Shown in pieces: positions 11,482 to 23,599 of a stretch of DNA of 64,000 nt (within the stretch, counting starts at the first letter, position 1; each line of letters begins with the position of its first letter). The notes beneath the pieces were generated by a model. That model saw nothing but the letters and a program-made list of their open reading frames with translations, did no database searches and had not been told where the DNA came from. A program made the position numbers and the translations under genes. This DNA comes from Acorus gramineus (lineage: Eukaryota; Streptophyta; Magnoliopsida; Acorales; Acoraceae): assembly GCA_030737835.1 (NCBI GenBank), contig JAUJYN010000012.1, positions 5,327,731-5,391,730 on the forward strand, in the 5' to 3' direction.

Positions 11482-12246
11482 AATGGGGACATCAAATCAA
11501 CGGTGGGATTTAAAAGAGGAAGATCAATGAATCTAATCTTATCCCCATGTGAATAAGTTAGATTAATTAGTTTGTTATGATTGCTTTGGTGACTTAAGTT
11601 TGTTTGAATTTCATAATTGTCATTGACTTAGGGTCCGTTTGGAAACACAGATTGAAAAGTAGCTTTTGGAATAAAGCTGTTTTTTAAGATGATTTTAGAC
11701 CTTGACTTTTATTGGGATGCTTTTTTTTCAATTCAGGAATCAATATTTGAAAGCAGCTGATGTTTGACAGAGAAAGTTGCTTTTCAATTCAAAAAATCGA
11801 TTCCGACCAAAAAGCGTTGTTTTTGAGCTTTTCAAAACACGGATTTCGAAGAAAAAATTAAAAGGAATCCAGCTTCTGATTCTAAATAAAACTGCCCCAT
11901 TTGGCTGCACGATTTTAGCTTTTCAACTTTTTAAAAAGCAAAAGCTGTCCCAAATGTGCAACCAAACGGGGCCTTAGTTTGTTTGAAGTAATTTGTTTCT
12001 TCTAATCTAGACCATTGATTAAATCTAAAATCAATGGCCTCAATTAAATCTCTCTTCAAATTAAGTGGTAATCACAATAGAGAGGGAGATCAAAATGAAA
12101 TAAATGTTTCTGTTTTGAGATATCCTACAATTAAAGTTGTACGGGTGTGAAGCCCTAGGGTGTGATGCCCTAAATTCTATTTTTTTATACACCCTAAATT
12201 CCCGCTACCCTGTGCCTTGCTGCTGCCTTGGAGCAGTCCTGCATCA
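11482..12246 (+). repeat. 3' LTR of the TRIM, enlarged by a MITE
   Basis: Homologous to the 5' LTR once the MITE at 11631-11973 and its TTA duplication are subtracted, leaving about 420 bp. It ends CTGCATCA directly before the CTTCA duplication. Confidence 0.82.
11631..11973. mobile_element. Tourist-like (PIF/Harbinger) MITE
   Basis: The left terminus is GGGTCCGTTTGG. The right terminus, read inward, is GGCCCCGTTTGG. Flanks are TTA on both sides (11628-11630 and 11974-11976), the 3-bp target of PIF/Harbinger elements. It is 343 bp, non-coding, and absent from the other LTR of the TRIM, which confirms insertion. Confidence 0.88.
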
Positions 12247-13588
12247 CTTCAGTTTGTCTTATCGAACCTGCCCGTCTATTTTCTCTCCATCTTTAGAGTC
12301 ATGAAAGGGATTATGAGGAGACTGGATGGGATTAGACGGTGCGTCCTATGGACTGGTTGAACGTTGAAGACACGAATAGGGCTCTCCTTTCGAAATGGCT
12401 GTGGAGGTGGATGGATAATCTTGTCTCCCTTGGGGCAGTTGACTATAGAAAGGTACGAGTGCGGGGATCTCATGGCTCAGAGATTTCCCCGTATTTCCAG
12501 AACCTCTAGACTATGGAGAGGTATCTTGGCCAATTTGGGTGAGTTCATGGAGACTAATGAATGGGAGCTTGGTTCGGGAGAGCGGATTAGATTCTGGCAT
12601 GATTTGTGGCTGGGAGATGCTCCGCACTGTGAGACGTTCTTGAGGATCTTCAGGATCATGGTTGTGCGTGATGGGATGGCATGCCAATTTTGGTCAGGGA
12701 TAGGGTAGGGGTGCTAGGAGGCGCAGGTGAGGCGAAACCTCAACAATGATGAGGTAGACGGGTACTTGAAGATTCTGGAAGAACTTCATGGTTTAATTTG
12801 GACCCTTCAAGGAGAGAGAGAATCATGAGGAAGCCTAAGCCGTCTGAGGGTTACTAGGTGAAGGGCAGTATGCATGGGTGGGAGATCAAGGCCGACCAAC
12901 ACTGTTGTGGCACGAAAACAAAAGGAGGTATGGGGATGTAAAATCCCACGCTTTCCTTTGAACCATATACCAATAAAAGGCCCTGACTAGATGCTACATC
13001 ACTCGCTAGGTCCGGGTTTGGACAGTGTGTGTGATGTGTCGAGAAGAGAAGGAATCGGTGGAGCACCTGTTTCTCTTTTGCCTGATAGCAAAGGAGGTAT
13101 GGAGGAGGTTCTGTTTGGTCACGGGGATGGTCGGGTCTTTTACCTTGTTGGAGGAGTTATGGGAGGCAGGCAAGAGGCTAAGGAGTCCTGGGGATAGGAG
13201 TTTGAGGGTGAAGATCTCCCAGATATTTATCCCTGCGGTGGTCTGATCTTGGTTGACCAGAAATCATTTGGTGTGTCTAGGTAGCACTCCCAACGTGGAT
13301 AACATTTGGGATTCAGCGATCAGGTTCATTTTGGATTGGGGGAGATTCTGTATGGAGGCGAGGACTGTTCCTCTCTAGGGTGGGGGCCTCATTATGCGTG
13401 GTAAAATGTTTTGGTGTAGCTTTTTGGCTCAGATGCACATGAAGTAGAGTCCTCCACGGAGGGTGCATCAAGTGTTTTAGTTTGCTGTATTTACTTTTTA
13501 TGTATTCCCCTCTGGGCTCTTTCTATCCTATTTAATACCAGGGCGACAGCCTACCATTTTCTGGAAAACAAAATCACAGGAGGGATTT

Positions 13589-15594
13589 AAACTCGAGACC
13601 ATGTGGAGCCACCAAGACAGACAAACACTATTAAACAACTGTTTATCACTATTGGAGTTCTTGGCCTACCTTTGACTCTCAATCAAAGTTGATAAATCCT
13701 TCCATTGAAATGGTAAACAGAAGTTCCACGCCATTCATCATGATATAGATAAAACGACAAGAAAAATCTTGATTAATATTTTGAAATTAGTAATTAAAAC
13801 AACTTCACTCATAAATGAACAGAGAACTGTCAACTGATATGAAAATGATCTTCATAAGCTTCACTTTGCAATTTGCATCTAAATGCTTTGATTTTTTAAG
13901 ATCAATATATTCTATTTCTTAGATCAATTTTGATGGATCTTTTTACTTTGGGAGTGATCCACGCAGACCATCTTGTGTTGGAATAGGCATACTTTGTGAG
14001 TCAACCACATATTCCAACACATTGAATGAGTAACTAGCCATTGAAGTATACTAGATTACTTCTATCACTTCTTTTACGTCTGTTACGGAACCATCTCCAC
14101 ATGCCTTCAAGTATCATCACTGTCATGCACCCATTTCAACCAATTGGCTCTAGTAAGGGCTTTGTCCAGGGTTAGTATCCATATGAAGCAATGGATTTTC
14201 AAAGGAGTAAGCGCTCCCCAAATTAGGCTTTCATATGGGATGGTGGTAATGCCTTGTGGAGGATTCTTATTAAGCTTTCTATACAAGTACTACACAGAAA
14301 ATCTGGAGTGCGGGGACGACTTCGAACAAACTATGACTTTTGCTTCCACATTCAATTCTACCTCGTGGAGTACCGCAAGAAGAGAAACCAACTACGTCAA
14401 TTCCATAAATTGAGGTTTTGCCAATTTAAATGGATCATTTAATTGAGCAAAATTTATTCTATTATGATATACTAATAAAAAAAATGGACAATATATATAT
14501 AGACAAAAAGATTTAACTAGTGTGAGCACCTAGCACCCTTTATTAAAAAAAGAAAAAAGAGGACACCCAAATAACTGTCATAAAATAAATAATATCAAAT
14601 TATATAGTTTTTGGTTTGTCTTTCCATTACTCTTATTTGTAAAAATGTTTCCCCATGTATACATGTATCCAAATCACTTTCCTGACATAGCACCCCTTGA
14701 GGGTGTGGATCTGAAATAGCAACGGAGAGGCCATTATTTGGCAAATGGAACCCAACAATTACATCAATATGCTCTCTGCAATTTAGCCTCATACACACAC
14801 CAAAAAGGAAATTATTGCCCGGGAGGTTAGTAAGAGTCCTTTGCCTCATGTAGACTAGAAATAATCATTGCACCAATCCTCTGATACAGCATCCACAAAG
14901 GCACAAACTCCACAACCAAACTCCCAAGAGAGAACACAATGACATTCATGACAGAGAGAGATTTTGACTGTTGCCTATTTCTCTTGGTAATGATCTGATC
15001 AATGACGGACTTCATCATATCTACTAATCACTATATCTATTAAATCAGCTTCCTTCTTGATCAATGATTAAAACTGAGTAATCGTTCAGGGGTATATGAT
15101 ACTTCAAAAGCAGAACAGAAATTTTAAATGGAATAGGTATCCAAACCTAAAACAGTTCGACATATAACATGTTCTAATGCAGTGTAACCTATTGGACAAT
15201 TCAGTCTACTTATCAAGTGACAAGAATTTCATATTGCACTCCCTTCTAGTCTAATTGTTCTAAAAAACTAAACTAGATGTTCTCAATTCCAGTATAACTT
15301 ATTATTCGGTCATGGACAGCTCTACAACAATGTCCAACATTTGAATTAAACAACCAATCAAAATGTCTATGTGCATGAGTTGTGCACAATTAAATTCATG
15401 ATGTATAATAACAGAGGCTAGAGTATGAAGTTGACAGAATATTCCAAGCACAAAGCACAGAAAAAGGATGAATGCAATTCAAAATATGAGACAATTCCAT
15501 ATAAAATATTAAAGACATATGAACAAAGAGGTCTTCACTATAGTTAAACAAGTAAATAAATGGATTGCATGGATAGTTAGGTAAATGTACACTG
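13589..15594. other. Intergenic, 3' of the twin LOV gene
   Basis: No supported gene. The part nearest 15594 would hold the 3' UTR of the minus-strand twin LOV gene. Short open frames near 14144-14442 and 14595-15018 carry no recognisable domain. Confidence 0.35.
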
Positions 15595-18500
15595 TTATGA
15601 GGACTTACAAGGGCCAACACCTGCTGATAAGCTTCGGACAGCAACCTTGATTGCACCTACAGCTCCAAGTTGTCTCATTTGTGGGCTCAGTCCTTGCCCC
15701 TCAGTCTTTGAACTCTCATGTATCTGAACCCCAACATAAAATGCAACCTAGATAAAAATATTTTCAGGATTAGAAGACCTTCCTTTATGATTAGTACCTT
15801 CCATTAGAGTACCTTACTCAATGAAGTTAAACAGGATATCGGTGTCCAGATCAATGTTCAACCTCACAAAAACGCTTAAAAATGGCAAGATTCATTTTCC
15901 ACATTTAGTATTTACTTTTACTCACATTTATGTCTTAAAAGGAGTGATATGGCATATTTCAAATAATCAATTTATTATTTCAATATTAAATATATTCTTG
16001 CCTTTAAGAGATTTAAGTATATCATTAAGCAACTAAGTTGATTTTAAATTTTATTAATTCCATTTAAATTCAAGTCATTCTTGGGTTTTAGCAGTTTGAG
16101 GTTGTCATTCAGTAGATACCACCATTACCAAAAAAAGGCTAATAACATGACAGAATGAGAATCACAAATATTGTGATCTAGAAAGACATGAAAAGTACAG
16201 GCTAATATATTAACTAATCTTCTATATTATGAATAATTGATAGTTTATAAAAAATCTCCTATAAACTAAAGCCTCCAATCCTTTTCTCCAGGCCATCATT
16301 GTTATCATAGCAACATGGACCCAACGTGGATGGCCTAAAAATAGGCTCACAGCTTATCCTCCGAGTTCCCTGGTGTTCAGCATGCGCCAGATATGATACA
16401 TCCACACTGCAGAATTTTGTACTTCATAGAGAAGCTTATCAAATCATAATGTAGTTAAATACCTGACTAGAAATCAAAATGTGACGAGACGAGAGAATCA
16501 GTACATTTCAAGATAAATATAATATGCAACCAAATTAGTTAAAACAGTAAGAAAAAGAAAATGTTAGTTAAGACCTACAATCAGATTTTTCCACCCCAAA
16601 TCTTCTAATTTGTTTTGATGGACACTTCAATCTAATATTAAAATGGTTTCATCAGTTCTTTAGACTAATCCTTCATCACCCATAAAGTTCACTCATCATT
16701 AATCTCTACTTGGCATGACTACTGCAATCATCTTCTCGTTCCAAAGTGCAAATTATCATCAACTGAATCTCAAATAAACAACTATAATCATTAAATTTTG
16801 TTACCCCAAATACCACTCAAAATTAGTGGAAACTCCAATCATTTTGATTTTGTCACCGTCATTAATGTGGCAAGACAGATCCCTAGTTGGTGAGAGCCAA
16901 CCTTCTCCTCAAAAACAAAAAAAGACAGATCCCTATATAGTCTTCTTCATTTATAAACAATTGTACTTGTATGAGGAGGGAATAAGGGTGGACAAAAAAT
17001 GAAAAGTATTTCTTATTAAACAATGTCAAATGGACATTTAAGCTTTTTATGTGACACAATAAAGATTAACAAATTATGTGTTGGCATCAGACATGTCCAA
17101 CATGTCAAGATGGTTCTCCCAAGAAGACCATTATAATGGAGACTGTCATACACAAACATTTATCTATTTTCTTATGCATATTTATAATGAAAAGCACCAA
17201 ATAATGTAATATCCAAAAGTATATCAAGTTTATTTTATCACATCTGAAACATGTACAGAAGGTATAGATGATGTAAAGAAACCTTGCCACGTGCATTCCG
17301 CACAGGTGATATGTGAAGAAAATTCCAAAATGAATTTCCATCTTTCCTGAATACAAGCATGCAAAGCAACAAAAGGAAAGGTTCATGCAAAATTATGTGT
17401 AAAAAAATTGAAATCCCGATAAACTATGAGGAAAAAAACACAATCTCTTAAAAAACACCAAATGCATATTACGCATTACAAAACAAAAGTGAACCTGTAA
17501 TTTAGAATACGCACTGAGAAAGCTCGCTCTTTTTTAATGTTATCTCTTATCTGCAGAATAATAAATAAAGATAGTAGCTAGTTATCAAATAAAATCGTGA
17601 TGAGTATATTCAACCAAAAATGAAAATATTTTAGAAATCATAGATAAATGTAACTAATTACCTCACACAAAGTCCCAATATCAGTATCCGGTCCACTTAA
17701 GAATCTGCAATTGCGTCCTAAAACTTCATTCCTAGTATACCCTTGGAAGGAAACAAAAGGAATTATTTCGTTGGTAGAAATTTCACATGCTTTACAGTAC
17801 AACATATGCTGTTGGTATAAGTTATTTTATAAACAGGTAACACACAAGAAATTCCCGTACTGTCATAGTGAATCCTAAAGACAAAACTTAAATGATATGG
17901 CTTGTTTGTTATCTTATAATACAGTAAGGTTACCTGTGAAAGTTAGGAATCCTTCACTCACGTAAACTATGGGCATGTCATTTAACTGGGGATCAGTTCT
18001 GCAATTCATTGTAAGACATCTTGATAAGATTGCAAGGAGTATAAATATGTTAAATTTGAAAAACAGCAGATTGTCCATGATCAACGAGGAAACAAGAAAT
18101 TATTAAACTCACAATACAAAGCTTTGTTTGATTCTACCAAGAGATATAGTTAATGATGTGCCCAGAGGAACAATTCCGACCAAGCTGCTGCATTTTTTCC
18201 TAGTTACATGTCTCCCTGCTACCTTGCTATACCGAATCAGAGCAGATAACAAGTCGTTAATGGCAGAAGCCGCTTTTTGTTTATCCTCCTCAGTTGCCTC
18301 ACATAAGTCTTCAGAACCCAACCCTGTAACAACACACAGGTAAAACACATATGTGAGATCTTCAATTGAAAAAAAAATTAATACTTAAATGAGACGAAGA
18401 ACTAATTCTCAGGCATCAAGGAAAAACAATCATATACTAATAAATCCCTGCAAGAAACAAATGAATCATCCATAAATACTTTAAGAAACCCAACCAGGAG

Positions 18501-19672
18501 ATGAAAATTCAGATATGCGCTCAAATTCTGAGAAGCAAAATAATAATTTATTGGTTAATGGCTACAAAAAAAAAAGGGACAAAAAAACTTTGAACAGTTG
18601 TTTGAAAAATTAAAACAGCCTAACAGTAAACAGAGCAGCACAGATTGAATAGCAAAATATCATTACGGAAAAACCAAATTGGGGAATTCAAGCATTATAT
18701 CAACCAGCCACAATTTTGAAGAAACAAAAAAAACTTTCGTCTGATATATGAAACTGAAAGGATGACAATCAGGAGATCAACGAAAAATGAGAAACATATG
18801 ATTATTACATTATGTAAATGGAAGAAACAGTTACAGCTTACAAGATGAAGTGAGTAATCTAATCATAACTTCATTCAGTTTGTTAGACTGACTACATTCA
18901 ATCAACATTTATTAGAACTAGAAACAGAAACAAGAGATTCAAAAAAACAGCCAACAGAAAACTAATAAAATCAGTTAAACCCAACCAATTCAATTACTAC
19001 TACAACTAAAAAGAAACATTAGTCTGAATGAAGGAATACAAAATCTATCAAAATCATCACAATTCACAACATTCTTTCAAATTCAGCAAAAGTCCAAAGA
19101 CAAAACAAAACATCAGAAAAAACCAGACCTTTATCGTCCGAATCAAGAAACATCCGATCGCCCCCCAATTCCCCGATCATCTCCAACAAGACCTCCCTCC
19201 GGCACGACCCACAACACTTCTCCCCGGAAGACCTCCTCCTCGTCCCCCTCCCCTTCCTCGACATCGGCACCTGCACCGCCACGAAATGCACCACCTTCCC
19301 GTCCTCCTCCCCAAAAACCGGGCACAGATGAAACCAAACCTCATACGGCGTCCCGTCCTTCCTATAATTCAAAAGCCCAATCTGCACCGTCCGCTCCTCC
19401 CTGATCGCCTCCCGAATCGCCGCCACGGACCGCCGGTTGGTCTTCGGACCCTGGAAAACCCTCCCGTTCTTCCCGAGAACCTCCGCCTCGGCGTACCCCG
19501 TCAGGCCGAGGAAACCCCGGCTCGCGAAGACGATCGGGTGACCGGGGATTGACGGATCGGTGATCAAGAAGCAGCCGGAGAGCTCGTCGAGGGCGTCGCG
19601 GAACCACTGCGAGTACCGGTCGGACATCGAACGGTCGATCAGACGGTCCAGGCGGGACTTGGACGACTCCAT
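15595..19672 (-). CDS. TLP1: TWIN LOV / PAS-LOV blue-light receptor-like protein, 7 exons
   Basis: The exons in transcript order are 19672-19129, 18323-18113, 17998-17934, 17741-17662, 17550-17495, 17346-17283 and 15747-15595. All introns have GT/AG ends, phases match, and the total is 390 codons plus stop, close to the Arabidopsis protein (about 400). The first LOV domain lies in exon 1 (about residues 17-125): DALDELSGCFLITDP, GKNGRVFQGPKTNRR, NYRKDGTPYEVWFH, HFVAVQVP. The second LOV is split over exons 2-7: SLGRIKQSFVLTDP, GRNCRFLSGPDTD, then FWNFLHISPVRNA and FYVGVQI. The flavin-adduct cysteine is present in LOV2 (NCRF) but is glycine in LOV1 (NGRV), as in the Arabidopsis homologue. These proteins bind FMN and act in blue-light or stress signalling. 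I chose the ATG at 19672 because MESSKSRLDRLIDRS aligns with the family start; an in-frame ATG at 19762 would add 30 residues. Exon 1 is GC-rich. Intron 6 is about 1.5 kb. Confidence 0.93.
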
Positions 19673-19762
19673 CAAAGGGTTTCGATCGAAGGCGTGAGCC
19701 TCGCACGTGCCGCTACTCATGCAGATCTGTGTGTGCGCGTTTTTCATGAGAGAAGGAAACAT

Positions 19763-20262
19763 TATACGGTGGGGGGTCCTTTTGTGATGTCTTTATTGTA
19801 TGTTGTTTGTTTTGGAAAGTCGGATGAAGATTGGGGTTGAGAGGGGATTCAATCACTGTCAGATTTTGGCATTATCCAAAGAGAGCACGCGGAAATTAAA
19901 AACCGTTGAAAGAGGATAAGGTTGATGAGAGGGAGCTAGACTAGAGCTGGATATTATATTATGTTGGCAACAGATTGATTTAATAAATTTATTCAAAATA
20001 ATACGGCCACTTGTAACGGCCAGTTCATGTTGGGAAGTCCCACGTGGTTTTGACATGTATAATTTTTTACATATGTTATTTTCTAGATATTATAGAAAAT
20101 AAAATTGTTCATTTATTTTATGAAAAAAAATATAAATAATTCTATGTAAATTGTTTGAAATTCATATAATCCTCTAATTTTTCTTAAAGTCCATATAACC
20201 CCTTATAATGCAAGTTCATGTATAGAAAGAAGAAAAAAAAATTATGTTATTAATATTAGATA
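19763..20262 (-). promoter_or_regulatory. Upstream region of the twin LOV gene, with a G-box
   Basis: This contains the presumed promoter and 5' UTR of the minus-strand gene. A perfect G-box (CCACGTGG, core 20041-20046) sits about 370 bp upstream of the chosen ATG. G-boxes bind bZIP and bHLH factors including light-signalling PIFs, so light regulation is plausible but only inferred. Confidence 0.45.
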
Positions 20263-21287
20263 GGGTTAAAGACATCTAAGTCCCTACAAACATGGAAAAA
20301 CCCATATAAGTCCCTACTAAAATTGGAATAGACATACGAGTCCCTGAAAACTCAGAAAAACCCAATTACCATCCCTGAGTTAAATTTCCATCCAAACTTA
20401 ACGGAATATTCCCAGAATATTTCGTTACATATAATTGTGTAGATATTGAAGTCCTTATAAACAGTCATAAAGACAAATTAGTCCCTGCAAAAGATAAAAT
20501 TGCCCCTCAAAGACTTTTACATTAAATTGTGTACACATTACAGAACAATCATAAAGACAAATTAGTCCATGCAAAAGACAAAATTACCCTTGAAAAGATT
20601 TTTACATTTAATTGGATAGACATTACAGTCCTTATAAATAATTGTAAAGACAAAATGGTCCCTGTAAAAGACAAAAATGCCCGTGAAGAATGCATTCTAC
20701 CGGTTAAAATATTGTTTTTACATCCAAATTGTGATATTCAGGTGGAGTGTGATTGATAGGATAGAAGATGAAAAAATAAATAAATAAATTATATTATTTA
20801 TCTTTATGATTGTTTATAAGGACTGCAATATCTACACAATTAAATGTAAAAATCCTTCAGGGGTATTTTTGTCTTTTACAGAGACCAATTTGTCTTTACG
20901 ATTGTTTATAAATACTGTAATGTCTATTCAATTAAATGTAAAAGTCTTTCAGGGGCAATTTTGTCTTTTGCGAGGACTAATTTGTTTTTATGATTATTTA
21001 TAGGGACTGCAAAGTGTACACAATTTAATGTAAAAGTCTTTTAGGGATAATTTTATCTTTTGCACGGACGAATTTGTCTTTATGACTGTTTATAAAGACT
21101 TCAATGTCTACATAATTATATGTGATGGAATATTCTGATAATATTCCGTTAAGTTTGGATGGAAATTTAACTCAGGGATGATAATTGGGTTTTTCTGAGT
21201 TTTCAGGGACTCGTACGTCTGTCCCAATTTTAATAGGGACTTATATGGGTTTTCTCATGTTTGTAGGGACTTAGATGTCTTTAACCC
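20263..21287. mobile_element. Near-palindromic Mutator-like foldback element
   Basis: The flanks are a perfect 9-bp duplication TATTAGATA (20254-20262 and 21288-21296). The ends start GGGTTAAAGACATCTAAGTC on both strands. The inverted repeats extend about 480 bp per arm, leaving a short AT-rich centre near 20750-20805, so the element is almost one large hairpin. Each arm contains three or more imperfect tandem copies of a roughly 110-bp unit (caattaaatgt...aaagacaaattagtccctg). No transposase is encoded. The open frames in it are chance. Confidence 0.87.
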
Positions 21288-21836
21288 TATTAGATAATAT
21301 GCGGCATTTACAAAGATTCATGTATTTGTTGAAAAACAATTAATCTAGATTGTTAAATAAAATTATGAAAAAATTTCTTTATATAAAACTAAATATAGTC
21401 ATCTTCATTAATTATCTGTCTCTCGAGGCCCTAAAAAAAAATTTTAAATTCAATTGATCAAATCCCCCAACTAATTTTATTATAGTCCACATTAAATTAA
21501 ATCCAGGGATGTGGAGCACTGGCCAAAGGGACTTAAAAAATCGTATTAAAAAAAAAAATGAATTACACGCATCACCGAGATGTGTGTGTGTGGTAAGGAA
21601 GAGACGATGCGTGAAATACCGACACTGCGGGGCCCTTTAGGGACAGGTGACAGCAGCAGTTGAACCGGTAGGGGTCGCGACTTGCGGACAGAAAATAACA
21701 ATATAAACAGGAGAAGAGATGTGCACTGACTTGTACCACTACGTGGATTTTTTGGATCTCGTGTGTTTAAAAACACACAATAAAGAACAAGAGGTAGAAG
21801 CCCCAATCTCTCAAGCTATCCTCGGAAAGTCGTGGT

Positions 21837-22888
21837 TAGGCCTGTCAACGGGGCAGATCTGAACTGAATCGGGATAGATCCAGACCTGACCCGTGGAAGG
21901 TCTCGTTGGACCCGGGTCCAACTTAGGACCTAACGGATCCTTGAAAATTTGCACCCGGACCTGTCGGACCCGGGTCAGACCCAGACCCGATGGCGTTTGT
22001 GACGGTTCTGTATTTGCTTTTATTTAGTCAATTTTGACATTTTGTCAATATAGGATTTGTTTTCATATTTTAATTCATTATTTATACTATTTGATTTTGA
22101 AGCATGTACTAATTAATAAAAAAATATAAAAATTAGGCAAACCATTAGCAGAATAATGGATGATTTGAACAGTTGGTTTTCAAACTATGTCAAAAAATAA
22201 ATTTCAAAACTCAAGTTAAAAATTAGCAAAATTCAAAAAAGGGCTTGTATTCAAAGAAACTTAACAAATTTGAAGATTTAAAAAGATTTCTATAATATTT
22301 TAAATTTTCTAAACCTCATACAATTGCCTAACCCAACCCTGTATGAATTAGATTAGAAGAAAATTGAGATTGTACAAGACTTAAGTGTATTCTTCTCCTG
22401 CATTGATGAATGTACATATTTTGTCAAACAAAACATATAATTTCATTTTTTACAAAATTATATCTCAAAAAATAAAAAAAAATAATTGTAAGGACTGTAT
22501 AAAATATAAACCAACTTTTAATTCACTTTCTCAATCTTTCAAAATTGGAAGGTCACATCCATAATTACACAGAAAGCCAGTGGTTGTCGCGCGTGTTGAA
22601 AGGAGAAAAAAAAACAAAAACAGACGGGCAAGAGTTCGATACTTGGTAAATGAGATATAAAATTATGGGTCAACTAATATTAATAATCTAATAACATATG
22701 GACTTATACATAAAACAGTTGGGTCTTGGGTCCATAGGATCGGATCGGGTGGACCCGGACCTGACCCGTTTGTATGATCGGGTCCACTGAGTCGGTTCCA
22801 TATCGGGTCGGGTATATTACACATATAATTGAGTCTGGGTTGGGTCGGGTCCGGGTCTGGGTTTAGACCCGAACCGTTGAGAGGCCTA
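21837..22888. mobile_element. Non-autonomous hAT element
   Basis: The terminal inverted repeats are TAGGCCTGTCAACGG (left) and TAGGCCTCTCAACGG (right, inward). The flanking 8-bp duplication is GTCGTGGT (21829-21836) against GTCGTGAT (22889-22896). Both subterminal regions are packed with gggtc/gaccc-type repeats (cggacccgggtcagacccag on the left, the mirrored type on the right); the centre is AT-rich and non-coding. An 8-bp duplication and this TIR type indicate the hAT superfamily. Confidence 0.83.
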
Positions 22889-22896
22889 GTCGTGAT

Positions 22897-23590
22897 CTTT
22901 GACCAGCTAGTTTTTGTCGACTATTTTTTTTGGTATTATGGTAGTAAGTAGATGATGCAGATATCATAGCTGCAAGTTACATGAATACACGAGATCAAAT
23001 GGACTAGAAAAGAAGAAGATATCATGATTGTTTGGGAAGACCGTAACTTCAGAATACCAAAACTTTCAAATCGTAGATCAGAATTGCTATTTATATTTAT
23101 CCACGTGTTCGTTTCGACGAGCCCTACTGGCATTTTAGAGCAATTTGAGATCATCTTGGAGGTCAAATCGATGGTTGAAAGTTATTTTTACTATTATTAG
23201 TAATTTTCAAGTTGGTTAAGATTCTTTTCTATTTTTAGGATCTAAATTTGAATTTGAATTCGAATTCGGGATTTAGTTAGGATTAGGGATTTGAGAGATT
23301 TAGAGATTTGTTGAGATCCTAATTTGTTAAGATTCATTGCTCTATAAATATACTTTGTGATAAATTTCATTTTTTTATATTTTTCTTATCGTTTTATTAT
23401 TCCGGGTGAAATATGAAATACATAGAAGTTCTTGAATCAACTGATACAGTTGACGAACTTTTTTTTGTTGTGTTTTTTCTTAGGGGTCAAATGAAAGTTT
23501 TGAATTTGTCTTCTCGCTCTATGGAGGAGGTTTTAGGCAAGACGACATAGTTGAAAAGGTGATTGAAGTGAGCGTGGACGGATTTAGTCA
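22897..23590. other. Intergenic with LTR-like TATA region
   Basis: No gene. A TATA box (ctataaata, about 23342) with upstream T-rich repeats of ttgaattcgaattcggg resembles an LTR U3/R region, but no boundaries could be found. Confidence 0.3.
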
Positions 23591-23599
23591 TCTAGTTAA

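Larger units (their letters stand above)
10981..12246 (+). mobile_element. TRIM (miniature LTR retrotransposon) inserted in the LINE
   Basis: Two direct LTRs (10981-11416 and about 11482-12246) flank an internal region of only about 65 bp. That region has a primer binding site at 11421-11432 (TGGTATCAGAGC, complementary to plant initiator tRNA-Met) and a purine-rich tract (cggccggggaga) just before the second LTR. Both LTRs end in GTCCTGCATCA. The 5-bp duplication CTTCA flanks the whole element (10976-10980 and 12247-12251). Removing the element and one CTTCA restores an open LINE frame across the junction. It has no coding capacity. The second LTR is lengthened by a Tourist MITE. Confidence 0.88.
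10751..13576 (+). mobile_element. 5'-truncated LINE retrotransposon, interrupted
   Basis: A non-LTR retrotransposon fragment bounded by a perfect 12-bp duplication, CAGGAGGGATTT, at 10739-10750 and 13577-13588. The first coding part contains HLGLPLSLGCMPK and WMPLVSRFGKRLEVWKSRF, a conserved block just downstream of the reverse transcriptase catalytic core in plant LINEs. The later part contains WELGSGERIRFWHDLWLGD and a zf-RVT zinc finger, CVMCREEKESVEHLFLFC (from about 13025). The catalytic RT and the endonuclease are absent, as expected for 5' truncation during target-primed insertion. The 3' end is A-rich (gaaaacaaaatca). The body carries a TRIM insertion at 10981-12246 and several frameshifts and stops, so it is dead. 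Confidence 0.85.

Noticed and set aside
19028-19706. ORFs in other frames over the twin LOV exon 1
   Set aside because: GC-rich shadow frames; the LOV reading frame is unequivocal.
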